Assembly: GCA_002335385.1 (NCBI GenBank)
Contig: DCVK01000043.1
Coordinates: 1-29,074 of the forward strand
Source: Candidatus Aminicenantes bacterium UBA2190
Lineage (GTDB): Bacteria > Acidobacteriota > Aminicenantia > UBA2199
DNA: 29,074 bases
Direction: 5' to 3'
Part shown: positions 1 to 7,860 of the stretch, in pieces
Numbering within the stretch: the stretch's first letter is position 1
Layout of the letters: every line of letters starts with the position of its first letter
The notes under the pieces: model-generated
Databases searched by the model: none
What the model was told of the DNA's origin: nothing
The model's input: the letters and a program-made list of their open reading frames with translations, nothing else
Made by a program: the position numbers and the translations under genes

Positions 1-325
1 ATTCCTCGTAGAGGTTGACCACGACCTCGGTGTCGCTCTGGGTGCGGAAGCAACGACCGCGTCCCTCCAGTTCCCGGCGCAGCTCGGGGAAATTGTACAC
101 CTCGCCGTTGTAGGCGATCCACGAGTCACCCGTGCTGGAGGAGAGCGGCTGATGGCCGGTGTTCAGATCGATGATGCTCAGGCGGCGGGCGGCGAGCCCC
201 ACGCCGTCGGCAAAATAATAGCCCTCGTCATCGGGGCCGCGGTGAACAATGCGGTCGTTCATCCGCTTCAGGGTCCCGGCATCGGCTTGCTGCTGCAGTT
301 GGAAAAAACCGCATATCCCGCACAT
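1..325 (-). CDS. asnB: Asparagine synthase (glutamine-hydrolysing), N-terminal part
   Basis: The gene runs off the left edge; about 108 N-terminal residues are visible. The protein begins MCGICGFF, so after removal of Met1 the conserved Cys2 would be the nucleophile of a class II (Ntn) glutamine amidotransferase domain. Further on are RLSIIDL, the YNGEVYNF block and SDTEVVVNLYEE, all typical of AsnB. The family hydrolyses glutamine and passes ammonia to a C-terminal synthetase domain that amidates an AMP-activated aspartate; that domain lies outside the window. Many AsnB paralogues act in surface polysaccharide or peptide modification, so the exact substrate is not settled. The start is fixed by the obligatory MCG; only a weak purine stretch precedes it and I see no clear promoter. 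Confidence 0.9.
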   Translation of the reverse strand, partial: MCGICGFFQLQQQADAGTLKRMNDRIVHRGPDDEGYYFADGVGLAARRLSIIDLNTGHQPLSSSTGDSWIAYNGEVYNFPELRRELEGRGRCFRTQSDTEVVVNLYEE

Positions 326-385
326 GGCTGATTCTTCTTTACTGGCCGCCCGGCCCGGCCGTCGGACCGCTCATCGGCGGCACCT

Positions 386-406
386 CCCGCTTGCGGCGAA
401 AGCGGG
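386..406. other. Hairpin between STAS gene and asnB
   Basis: A perfect 7-bp stem (CCCGCTT at 386-392 with AAGCGGG at 400-406) with a 7-base loop lies in the 152-base gap between the STAS stop and the asnB start. It has no T-run on either side, so it is not a canonical intrinsic terminator. It may still act as a 3' end for the STAS mRNA. Confidence 0.3.
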
Positions 407-477
407 AAGCGTATATTGCGAACGCGCTGGTCGCCTCCCGGGGCTGGATCGGGTGATCCTTCGGGCGCCGGCGAACC

Positions 478-816
478 TTACTGGAAGCTCTTTACCGCGT
501 CGTTTTCGTTTTCGTAGGTCTCGAAGACCGTGATCAGTTTGGTGACCATCATCAGGTCCTTGACCTTGTTGGACAGGTTGGCGATCTTGACCGCGCCGCC
601 TTCTTTTTTCAGGGTGGTGTAGGAGCGGACGACCTCGCCCAGGCCGGTGGAATCCAGGTAGGGGACATCGGCGAAATTCAGGACCAGGTGCTTCTCGTTG
701 GCCTTGATGGACTCATTGATCGACTGCCGGAGCTCGTCAATGCCGTCGCCGAAAAGGATTTTCCCCTTGAGATCAAGGATGGTGACATCACCGCTTCTTC
801 TTTTTTCTATCTTCAT
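478..816 (-). CDS. STAS-domain anti-sigma factor antagonist (SpoIIAA-like)
   Basis: The 112-residue protein is a single STAS domain of the usual length for free-standing anti-anti-sigma factors. The key motif DSTGLG at about residues 55-60 contains Ser56, the position phosphorylated by the partner anti-sigma kinase in SpoIIAA and RsbV. The unphosphorylated form would bind the anti-sigma factor and release a sigma factor or another output. No kinase or phosphatase partner lies in the window, so the controlled process is unknown. The start is supported by an AAGGAG Shine-Dalgarno and a good promoter upstream. Confidence 0.88.
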   Translation of the reverse strand: MKIEKRRSGDVTILDLKGKILFGDGIDELRQSINESIKANEKHLVLNFADVPYLDSTGLGEVVRSYTTLKKEGGAVKIANLSNKVKDLMMVTKLITVFETYENENDAVKSFQ

Positions 817-846
817 TTTATTCTCCTTGTGCAGCCACGAATATAT

Positions 847-875
847 TCTATAGCACAGCGCAAGAAAATTTTCAA
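847..875 (-). promoter_or_regulatory. Sigma70-type promoter for the STAS gene
   Basis: Read on the minus strand: TTGAAA, a 17-base spacer, then TATAGA preceded by TG one base away (extended -10). It lies about 30 bases upstream of the STAS start, leaving a short leader that carries AAGGAG. Confidence 0.6.
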
Positions 876-900
876 CTTTTTTTGGGCATGACCGGAAAAA

Positions 901-1968
901 TCAAGGGACTCTGACCAGCTCGTACTCCGGGTTGCCGAAGCCGATCTCGCGGGCATGTTCGATCTGGACCCGATGGGGAATGTCGTACGCCAGTGCGGTA
1001 AGTGGCCTGCCGGCCTCTTGTTCCACCAGGTCCAGGGAGGCGGCGTCCAGGGCGACGGGATCGCCGGCGATGAGGATGCCGATGTCGGGGACGATCTTGC
1101 GGTAGCCTGACATGCAGTCGCAATCCTTGCTGATGCGGGTCAAGAAATTGATGTAGGCGGCCTTTTCCCCCTTGGCGACGGCCACGCCGCAGGCGTGCTC
1201 GGCGATCTTGCGCTGCAGCTGCTCGTAGGTCGCCGACCAGTTGTAGCCGATGGCGTCGAAGCGGCAGACCGTGAGGCACTGGGCGCAGCCGATGCAGGCC
1301 GACTTGTCGATACGGGCCACCTGATCCGCCAGTGTGATGGCCTGGGCCGGGCACCAGGTCAGGCAGGCGCCGCAGCCGGTGCACTTTTTTTTCTTCACCG
1401 AGGGGGTGGCGGTCGAATGCTGCTCGAGCTTGCCGCGGCGGCTGGCGCAGCCCATGCCCATGTTCTTCAGCGCCGCGCCGAAGCCGGAGGCCAGATGGCC
1501 GGTAAAATGGGAGACCACGATCAGGGACTGGGCCTTGATGATCAGCGAAGCGATCTTGACCTTGCGGTAGATCTTCCCCGGGATCGCCACCTCCAGCTCC
1601 TCGTCGCCGGTCAGGCCGTCGGCCATGATCAGGGGCAGGCCGGTGTTTTCGAAGCCGAAGCCGTGGCGCTGGGCCAGCTCGATGTGGCTGACGGCCTGGT
1701 TGCGCATGCCGCTGTAGAGGGTGGCCGTGTCGGTCAGGAATGGCAGGGCGTGCTTCTTTTTTACCAGGCGGCCCATCATCTTGAAGTGCAGGGGGCGCAC
1801 GAACCCCTCCGTCCCTTTTTCCCCGAAATGGGTCTTGAATGCCACCATGTCCCGGGCTTGGACAAAGGAAAAGAGGTCATGATCGACGATGAAGGACTCC
1901 AGTTTCCTGGCGATCTCCTCGTCCGCTTCGTTGTCGGCAACAGGGATGAAATGGACCTTTTCTTTCAT
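901..1968 (-). CDS. DUF362 protein with 2x[4Fe-4S] ferredoxin domain
   Basis: The protein has 355 residues from the chosen ATG. The first ~190 residues match the DUF362 family (phrases such as FKTHFGEKGTEGF and SHFTGHLASGFGAALKNMGM). Two ferredoxin-type cluster motifs follow, with cysteines at about 196, 199, 202, 206 and 225, 228, 231, 235, then a C-terminal DUF362 part containing GDPVALDAASLDLV. Such proteins are common in anaerobes and probably have a redox role, but no reaction is established. The open frame extends upstream to a TTG at 2010. I prefer the ATG at 1968 because GAGGAC lies seven bases before it. A triple 9-bp repeat lies just upstream. Confidence 0.85.
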   Translation of the reverse strand: MKEKVHFIPVADNEADEEIARKLESFIVDHDLFSFVQARDMVAFKTHFGEKGTEGFVRPLHFKMMGRLVKKKHALPFLTDTATLYSGMRNQAVSHIELAQRHGFGFENTGLPLIMADGLTGDEELEVAIPGKIYRKVKIASLIIKAQSLIVVSHFTGHLASGFGAALKNMGMGCASRRGKLEQHSTATPSVKKKKCTGCGACLTWCPAQAITLADQVARIDKSACIGCAQCLTVCRFDAIGYNWSATYEQLQRKIAEHACGVAVAKGEKAAYINFLTRISKDCDCMSGYRKIVPDIGILIAGDPVALDAASLDLVEQEAGRPLTALAYDIPHRVQIEHAREIGFGNPEYELVRVP

Positions 1969-2011
1969 GTCCGTCCTCACGCCGTGCAGGAATCGGCGCA
2001 AAAAATTCAAC

Positions 2012-2038
2012 GATATCGGCGATATACGAGATATCCGC
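2012..2038. repeat. Three 9-bp direct repeats (GATATnnnn)
   Basis: GATATCGGC, GATATACGA and GATATCCGC lie head to tail with an exact 9-base period, 44 bases upstream of the DUF362 start in the 258-base divergent gap to the HU gene. Two copies contain the palindrome GATATC. This could be an operator. I see no clear -35/-10 pair for the DUF362 gene; the rest of the gap is GC-rich and otherwise featureless up to the HU promoter. Confidence 0.45.
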
Positions 2039-2176
2039 CTGGGGCCGCCGCCTGCCGGCAGCGGCCGCCAGGCAGAATGCTACCATCCCGGAAGGAAAAG
2101 TCAACCGCTCACCCGGTCATGTCGTGGCGCCGGCTGGGCCGGCCCGGGGAAAATCGATTAAGATGCTCCATAATGC

Positions 2177-2205
2177 TTGACTTTTCATTTTCCACATGTT
2201 ACATT
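2177..2205 (+). promoter_or_regulatory. Sigma70-type promoter for the HU-dprA-topA operon
   Basis: TTGACT, a 17-base spacer, then TACATT with TG one base before it (extended -10). The HU start codon at 2227 follows, with AGGAGGTCA as a strong Shine-Dalgarno. This is the only obvious promoter for the seven overlapping genes downstream. Confidence 0.65.
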
Positions 2206-2226
2206 TTTCAGGAACAGGAGGTCAAC

Positions 2227-2508
2227 ATGAATAAAAAGTACCTGGCCGAAGACATCGCCAAGAGGATCTCCATAAAAAAGTACGAAGCCTACAACTTCAT
2301 CGACCTGTTCATCGAAGTCGCCCTGGACAATCTTGGCAAGGGGCGCAAACTCGTCCTTTCCAAGTTCGGAACCCTGATCATCAAGAAAAAAAATAAAAAA
2401 AGGGTCATCAATCCCATCAACCGCGAGCCGATGATCATTCCGCCCACCAAGATCGTGAAGTTCATTCCCTCGGAAAGCCTCAAGAAGAGATTCGAGGGAA
2501 ATGGCTGA
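2227..2508 (+). CDS. HU/IHF-family DNA-binding protein
   Basis: The 93-residue protein has the length and pattern of the HU/IHF family: an N-terminal helical part (LAEDIAKRISIKKYEAYNF), GKGRKLVLSKFGTL in the middle, and a basic beta-arm with the modified signature VINPINREPM followed by PPTKIVKFIPS. It should bind and bend DNA as a dimer. The arm is unusually rich in lysine (KKKNKKR). The ATG at 2227 follows AGGAGGTCAAC. Its 3' end overlaps dprA by 8 bases, so this nucleoid protein heads an operon for DNA uptake, topology and recombination. Confidence 0.93.
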   Translation: MNKKYLAEDIAKRISIKKYEAYNFIDLFIEVALDNLGKGRKLVLSKFGTLIIKKKNKKRVINPINREPMIIPPTKIVKFIPSESLKKRFEGNG

Positions 2509-3589
2509 CTTCAGTGAAGAGCAGCTAAAAAGAATCTCGTTTCACCTGCTGACTTTCAAAAATCCCAAGGCGCGCCAGCATGTCCTGCGCCACCATGTCG
2601 AGATCTCCGATTTTTTCCGCCTAGAGCAGCGGCAGCTCGAGGTGACCGGTCTTTTCCCGGAAGAGATCAAGGCGGTGCGCGAGCGCAACTGGGCCGCGGC
2701 GGAGAGGGAAACGGCCCGCCTGAAAAAGAACGGCATTGAGATCGTCTTCAACGGCGGCGAGGACTATCCGCCGCTCCTGGCCGAGATCTACGATCCGCCC
2801 GATCTTCTGTACGTCATGGGCGACCGCAAGCTGCTTGCCAAGGAGAAACTGGCCGTGGTCGGCTCCCGGCGCGGCGGCGCCTACGGGCAGGCGGCGCTCA
2901 ACCGCGTCCTGCCGCCGTGCTGCCGGGCCGGCATGGTCATCGTCTCGGGGATGGCGTTCGGCATCGACTCCATGGCCCATCGCCTGGCCCTGCGCGAGAA
3001 CGGCGGCACCATCGGCGTCAACCCCGGCGGGCTGCTGCATTTGAGCCCCCCGGGCAATTCCGCCCTGATCCGCAGGATCGTCGAGCGCGGTGCCGTCATC
3101 AGCGAATTCCCCCTGGACGTGACGCCCCGGCCCTTCCTGTTCCCGGTGCGCAACCGCATCATCTCCGGGATCTCGCGCGCGGTGCTGGTGGTGGAGGCCG
3201 CCATGCGTAGCGGCTCGCTGATCACCGCCCGCCTGGCCCTGGACCAGGACCGCGAGGTCCTGGCTGTCCCGGGCAACATCGACTCGCCGCTCAGCCAGGG
3301 GACGAACTACCTGCTGCAGCAGGGCGCCAAGCCGGTCACCGCCGCCGCCGACATCCTGGAGGAGTTCGGGCTGGCGGCCCCGGCGATCGAGCGGTCGCTG
3401 GCCACCCTGAGCGCGAAAGAAAAGAAATTACTTGACTTGTGCGGCGAAAATGAGGTAAAAGATATCGATTTTCTGGTAGAAAAACTGGAGTTGTCGGCCG
3501 CCGAAGCCATTTCGCTGCTCATGGGCCTGGTGCTGAAGAACCTGATCGTCGAGGAGGCAGGCGGCTACCGAAGGACATTTCATGGCTAA
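2501..3589 (+). CDS. dprA: DNA-processing protein DprA/Smf
   Basis: The 362-residue protein has the DprA layout: an N-terminal helical region, a Rossmann-like domain (LAVVGSRRGGAYG at about 117-129, IVSGMAFGIDSMAHRLAL at about 147-164, FPVRNRIISG and RSGSLITARLAL), and a C-terminal winged helix from about 300. DprA binds incoming single-stranded DNA and loads RecA during transformation; non-competent bacteria also keep it. One oddity: the block usually written G-x-x-x-GLD-x-x-YP is GVNPGGLLHLSPPGN here (about 172-186), losing the usual Asp and Tyr. The gene overlaps HU by 8 bases and topA by 8 bases, so it is probably translated by coupling. Confidence 0.95.
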   Translation: MADFSEEQLKRISFHLLTFKNPKARQHVLRHHVEISDFFRLEQRQLEVTGLFPEEIKAVRERNWAAAERETARLKKNGIEIVFNGGEDYPPLLAEIYDPPDLLYVMGDRKLLAKEKLAVVGSRRGGAYGQAALNRVLPPCCRAGMVIVSGMAFGIDSMAHRLALRENGGTIGVNPGGLLHLSPPGNSALIRRIVERGAVISEFPLDVTPRPFLFPVRNRIISGISRAVLVVEAAMRSGSLITARLALDQDREVLAVPGNIDSPLSQGTNYLLQQGAKPVTAAADILEEFGLAAPAIERSLATLSAKEKKLLDLCGENEVKDIDFLVEKLELSAAEAISLLMGLVLKNLIVEEAGGYRRTFHG

Positions 3590-5675
3590 AAAAACATTGG
3601 TCATCGTCGAATCGCCCGCCAAGTCGCACACGATCTCCAAGTACCTCGGGGATGAATTCCTGATCAGCTCGTCGATGGGGCACGTCCGTGACCTGCCGGC
3701 GGCCGTCCTGGGCATCGACCTGAAAAACAACTACCGGCCTCATTACGAGAACCTGCCCGGCAAGGCGCTCCTGATCAAGGAGCTGCGCCGCCAGGCCCGC
3801 GGCGCCGAGGGCATCCTGCTGGCCTCCGACCCCGACCGCGAGGGGGAGGCCATCGCCTTCCACCTGCAGCAGATCCTCCAGCCCGACAACCCGCGCATCC
3901 TGCGCATACTGTTCAATGAGATCACGCGCGCCGCAGTGCTGGATGCAGTGAAAAGCCCGCGGGCCATCGACGCCCACAAGGTCGACTCGCAGCAGATGCG
4001 CCGCCTGCTGGACCGCCTCGCCGGCTACAAGATCAGCCCGGTGCTGCAGCGCAAGATCGGCGGGCCGCTCTCGGCCGGGCGCGTCCAGTCCATCGCCCTG
4101 AAGCTGATCGTGGAGCGGGAAAAGGAGGTCCGCGCCTTCGTCGCCACGGAGTACTGGACCGTTGCCGTGGAGCTGCTGGGCTCGCGCAAACCCTCATTCA
4201 TCGCCAAACTCGAGAAGCACAAGGGCAAGGTGTTGTCGATCCCCGACCGGGAAAGCTGCGGCGCCGTCCTCTCCGAGCTGCAGGGTCATGACTATGTCCT
4301 GGAGCACATCCGGAAGAAATCGCGGAAGCGCAAGGCGCCGCCGCCGCTGATCACTTCCACCCTGCAGCAGGAGGCGTTCCGCCGCTTCAAGTTCCCGGTG
4401 AAGAAGACCATGCAGCTGGCCCAGCAGTTGTACGAGGGGCTGGCCGTCGATGGCGGGGAAGCCACCGGCCTGATCACCTACATGCGCACCGACTCTTTCC
4501 GCGTGTCCGACCAGGCCCGCGACCAGGCCCGCGAGCATATCGCCGCGACGCTGGGCAAGGAGTACTGCCCGGCCGCGCCCAATGTCTTCAAGCGCAAGTC
4601 CAAGATCCAGGACGCCCACGAGTGCATTCGACCGACCTCCCCCTTCCATTCCCCCGGCGACATCAAAAGCGACCTGAACCCCGGCCAGCTCAAGGTCTAC
4701 CAGCTCATCTGGGAGCGTTTCTTCGCGTCGCAGATGGCCGATGCCGAGATCGAGGAGACGCAATTCGAAGTCAAGAACGGGGACTACCTGTTCATCAGCA
4801 AGGGCGAGGTCGTGAAGTTCAAGGGTTTCCTGGCCATGTTGAAGACCGATGGCGAACAGGCGGTCCTGCCCCAGCTGCAGGAGAAGGAGATCCTGCAGCT
4901 GCTCAAGACCGACGACAAACAGAATTTCACCAAGCCTCCGCCCCGCTACAGCGAAGCTTCGCTGGTCAAGGTGCTCGAGGAAAAGGGCATCGGCCGCCCC
5001 TCGACCTACGCCAAGATCATCGAGACGCTCAACAAGCGGGAATATGTCTTCAGCGAGGAGAAGAGGTTCATCCCCACCGACCTGGGCATCCGCGTGGTCG
5101 ACTACCTGGAGGAGAACTTCCGCGACATCATGAACTACAATTTCACCGCCGACCTGGAAAAGGAACTGGACCTGGTCGCCGAGGGCAAGCTCGATTGGGT
5201 GGCCGGTATCGACCGCTTTTACAAAAAGCTGGCCCTCGACCTGGAAAAGGTCAAGGACGGCAAGAAGGTGGAGCTGCTCACCGGCGACAAGTGCCCCGAC
5301 TGCGGCGGCGATCTGGTGAAAAAATATTCCCTGCGCACGCGGGGCTGGTTCGTGGGCTGCTCCAACTACCCGCGCTGCAGCTATACCGCGCGGGCGGCCC
5401 TGAACAACGAGAAGATATCCAAGGACGAGATCATGGAGACGCCGTGCCCCAAGTGCGGCAAGCCCCTGGTCAAGCGCTATTCACCCAAGACGCGGCAGTA
5501 CTTCGTGGGCTGTTCGGGATACCCCGCCTGCAAGCATATCGAGAGCAATGCCGAGGAGCTGGGCGTCTGCCCGCAGTGCGGCAAACCGCTGACCAAGAGG
5601 TTCTCGCGCAAGACCCGCCGCTATTTCGTCGGCTGCACCGGCTACCCCGAGTGCAAGTTCATCCAGAAAGGGTGA
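3582..5675 (+). CDS. topA: DNA topoisomerase I (type IA)
   Basis: The 697-residue enzyme relaxes negative supercoils by transient single-strand cleavage. The N-terminal Toprim domain starts KTLVIVESPAKSHTISKYLG and carries the metal-binding ASDPDREGEAIAFHL motif. The catalytic tyrosine is Tyr300 in GLITYMRTDSFR. Three C-terminal zinc ribbons follow, each with CPxCG and C-x-x-YP-x-C (CPDCGG/CSNYPRC, CPKCGK/CSGYPAC, CPQCGK/CTGYPEC). It starts ATG GCT AAA, overlapping the dprA stop by 8 bases. The order dprA-topA-trmFO-xerC is a long-conserved gene neighbourhood known from Firmicutes and other phyla, which supports all four calls. Confidence 0.97.
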   Translation: MAKKTLVIVESPAKSHTISKYLGDEFLISSSMGHVRDLPAAVLGIDLKNNYRPHYENLPGKALLIKELRRQARGAEGILLASDPDREGEAIAFHLQQILQPDNPRILRILFNEITRAAVLDAVKSPRAIDAHKVDSQQMRRLLDRLAGYKISPVLQRKIGGPLSAGRVQSIALKLIVEREKEVRAFVATEYWTVAVELLGSRKPSFIAKLEKHKGKVLSIPDRESCGAVLSELQGHDYVLEHIRKKSRKRKAPPPLITSTLQQEAFRRFKFPVKKTMQLAQQLYEGLAVDGGEATGLITYMRTDSFRVSDQARDQAREHIAATLGKEYCPAAPNVFKRKSKIQDAHECIRPTSPFHSPGDIKSDLNPGQLKVYQLIWERFFASQMADAEIEETQFEVKNGDYLFISKGEVVKFKGFLAMLKTDGEQAVLPQLQEKEILQLLKTDDKQNFTKPPPRYSEASLVKVLEEKGIGRPSTYAKIIETLNKREYVFSEEKRFIPTDLGIRVVDYLEENFRDIMNYNFTADLEKELDLVAEGKLDWVAGIDRFYKKLALDLEKVKDGKKVELLTGDKCPDCGGDLVKKYSLRTRGWFVGCSNYPRCSYTARAALNNEKISKDEIMETPCPKCGKPLVKRYSPKTRQYFVGCSGYPACKHIESNAEELGVCPQCGKPLTKRFSRKTRRYFVGCTGYPECKFIQKG

Positions 5676-6988
5676 AAAAGAAGATCACGATCGTCGGCGG
5701 CGGGCTGGCCGGGGCCGAGGCCGCCTACCAGGCTGCCCGGAGCGGCCTGGCGGTCGACCTGCTCGAAATGCGGCCGCTGGTGATGACCGAGGCCCACCAA
5801 AGCGGGCTGCTGGCCGAGATGGTCTGCTCCAACTCCCTGGGCTCCGAAGAGGTCACATCGGCCTCGGGGCTGCTGAAGCGCGAGCTGCTCCGGCTCGGCT
5901 CCTTCTTTTTGGGTCATGCCCAGCGGTCCAGGGTGCCGGCGGGGAGCAGCCTCTCGGTCGACCGCCTGCGCCTGGCGGCCGACCTGACCCGCGAGTTGCA
6001 GGGCCTGCCCGGAGTGCGCCTCATCCGGGGTGAGGTGCGGGAGGTCCCCGGCGGCGACGGGCCGCTGGTCGTTGCCAGCGGGCCGTTGACCAGCCCGGCG
6101 TTCGCCCAGGCCCTCTCCGGACTGACGCTGCGCAAGCACCTCTATTTTTTCGACGCCACCTGCCCGTTGCTGCGTGCCGAGAGCATTGACTTTGCCCCGC
6201 TGTTCGCGGCCTCGCGCTATGATAAAGGGGAAGCCGACTTCTGGAACATCCCCCTGGACAAGGAGCAATACGAGGCGTTCGTCGGCGCCGTCGTGCGCGG
6301 CGAGACCGCGGAGGTCCACGACTTCGAGAAGCGGGTCTTTTTCGATGCCTGCCTGCCGCTGGAGGAGATCGCCCGCAGCGGCCCGCAGTCGCTGGCCTTC
6401 GGTCCGCTGAAGCCGGTCGGCCTGGTTGATCCCCGCACCGGGGCGAGGCCGTTCGCCGTCGTGCAGCTCCGCCAGGACGATCTGCAGAAAAACTTCTACC
6501 AGCTGGTCGGGTTCCAGACGCGCCTGAAGCACGGAGAGCAGCAGCGCATCTTCCGCACCCTGCCCGGTCTGCAGCGCGCCGAATTCGAGCGCTTCGGCCG
6601 CATGCACCGCAACACCTACATCAACGCCCCGCTGATCATCAACCGCTTCTCCCAATGCAAACAGGACGGCCGCGTCTATTTCGCCGGCCAGATTTCCGGA
6701 GTGGAGGGCTACGTGGAATCGGTCGCCTCGGGGCTGCTCTGCGGGCTCTTTGCCGCCCGAGACGCTCTGGGCCTGGAGCGCCCCGAGCTGCCCCGCGAGA
6801 CGGCCGTCGGCGCGCTGCTTGCCTATGTCGCCGGCGCCGACTGGCGCGATTTCCGCCCCAGCAAGTTCACGTTCGGCCTGCTCCCCGACGCCGGGGTGGA
6901 GGTCCGCGACAAGAAAAGGAAAAAGGAACTGAAGGCCGAGAAGGCCGGCCTGGCGCTGGACCAATGGATCAGGGAATCGGGGATCTGA
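5672..6988 (+). CDS. trmFO: Folate/FAD-dependent tRNA (uracil-54-C5)-methyltransferase
   Basis: The 438-residue protein makes ribothymidine at position 54 of tRNA using methylene-tetrahydrofolate and reduced FAD. The N-terminus is an FAD-binding Rossmann motif, IVGGGLAGAEAAYQAARSG. Cys52 in EMVCSNSLGSE and the later cysteine in DACLPLEEIA match the two conserved TrmFO cysteines. Other family blocks are LYFFDATCP, NTYINAP and YFAGQISGVEGYVES. I chose the GTG at 5672 because it overlaps the topA stop in the GTGA arrangement and gives the full Rossmann motif. A larger open frame reading in from within topA is a shadow. Confidence 0.95.
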   Translation: MKKKITIVGGGLAGAEAAYQAARSGLAVDLLEMRPLVMTEAHQSGLLAEMVCSNSLGSEEVTSASGLLKRELLRLGSFFLGHAQRSRVPAGSSLSVDRLRLAADLTRELQGLPGVRLIRGEVREVPGGDGPLVVASGPLTSPAFAQALSGLTLRKHLYFFDATCPLLRAESIDFAPLFAASRYDKGEADFWNIPLDKEQYEAFVGAVVRGETAEVHDFEKRVFFDACLPLEEIARSGPQSLAFGPLKPVGLVDPRTGARPFAVVQLRQDDLQKNFYQLVGFQTRLKHGEQQRIFRTLPGLQRAEFERFGRMHRNTYINAPLIINRFSQCKQDGRVYFAGQISGVEGYVESVASGLLCGLFAARDALGLERPELPRETAVGALLAYVAGADWRDFRPSKFTFGLLPDAGVEVRDKKRKKELKAEKAGLALDQWIRESGI

Positions 6989-7860
6989 AAAAGTATATCG
7001 CCTACCTGCGCGATATCAAGAAGTTCTCCCCCCACACCATCAAGGCCTATGGCATCGACATCCGCCAGTTCCTCGAGTATTTTTCGCAGCAGCGCCTGGA
7101 GCCGACCAGGGCCAATGTCCGCGCCTTCATCGCCCACATCTTCGCCCGCAGCCGGAACAAGGCCACCACGGCCCGCAAGATCTACGCCGTGCGCTCGTTC
7201 TACGGCTTCCTGGTCCGGAGCGGCGCCCTGGCGCACAACCCGCTCGAGGGCCTGAGCTCGCCGAAGCAGGAGCGCCGCATCCCGCGCATCCTGACCGAGG
7301 GCGAGCTGCAGGAGTTCCTCGACGCTCTTCCCGAGGAAAATTTCCTGCAGCTGCGCAACAAGGCCCTGTTCGAGTTCCTTTATGCCACCGGGCTGCGCGT
7401 GTCGGAGCTGACCGGCCTGCGCGCCGGCGACATTCATCTCCGCGACCGGCTGTTGCGCGTCCTGGGCAAGGGCAGGAAGGAGCGCATCGTCCCTTTCCAT
7501 GAACAGGCCGCCGCCGTCATGGGCCGCTACCTGCGGTGTCTGCGGGCGGAGTTCCCCGCGTGCGGCGACCGGGTCTTCGTCAATCACCGCGGCGGCAGCC
7601 TTACCCCGCGCTCGGTCGAGCGCATCCTGAAGGCGGCCTACCACGGCCTGTCCCGCTCCCAGCCGCACGTCCACCCGCACCTGTTGCGCCACTCGTTCGC
7701 CACCCACCTGCTGCAGCGCGGGGCGAACCTGCGCGCCATCCAGGAGCTGCTCGGCCACTCCAGCCTGGCCACGACCGAGAAATACACCAGCCTGAACCTC
7801 TCCGACCTGATGCGGACCTATAGAAAATTTCATCCGCGAGACGGAGCCGGGCATGAATAA
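6964..7860 (+). CDS. xerC: Tyrosine recombinase XerC/XerD family
   Basis: The 298-residue protein has the length and two-domain layout of Xer recombinases: an N-terminal SAM-like DNA-binding domain (about 1-100) and a catalytic domain. All catalytic positions are present: Arg145 in ATGLRVSELTGL, Lys169 in GKGRKER, His239 and Arg242 in HLLRHSFATHLL, His265 in ELLGHSS and Tyr274 in TTEKYTSL. It should resolve chromosome dimers at a dif site with FtsK. Its place after trmFO suggests XerC, but XerC and XerD cannot be separated by eye. The ATG at 6964 gives a 25-base overlap with trmFO, the longest in the operon. Confidence 0.93.
   Translation: MDQGIGDLKKYIAYLRDIKKFSPHTIKAYGIDIRQFLEYFSQQRLEPTRANVRAFIAHIFARSRNKATTARKIYAVRSFYGFLVRSGALAHNPLEGLSSPKQERRIPRILTEGELQEFLDALPEENFLQLRNKALFEFLYATGLRVSELTGLRAGDIHLRDRLLRVLGKGRKERIVPFHEQAAAVMGRYLRCLRAEFPACGDRVFVNHRGGSLTPRSVERILKAAYHGLSRSQPHVHPHLLRHSFATHLLQRGANLRAIQELLGHSSLATTEKYTSLNLSDLMRTYRKFHPRDGAGHE

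Noticed and set aside
4622..5671. Upstream extension of the trmFO frame inside topA
   Set aside because: It overlaps the topA coding sequence, which is clearly real; the Rossmann start and GTGA overlap fix trmFO at 5672.
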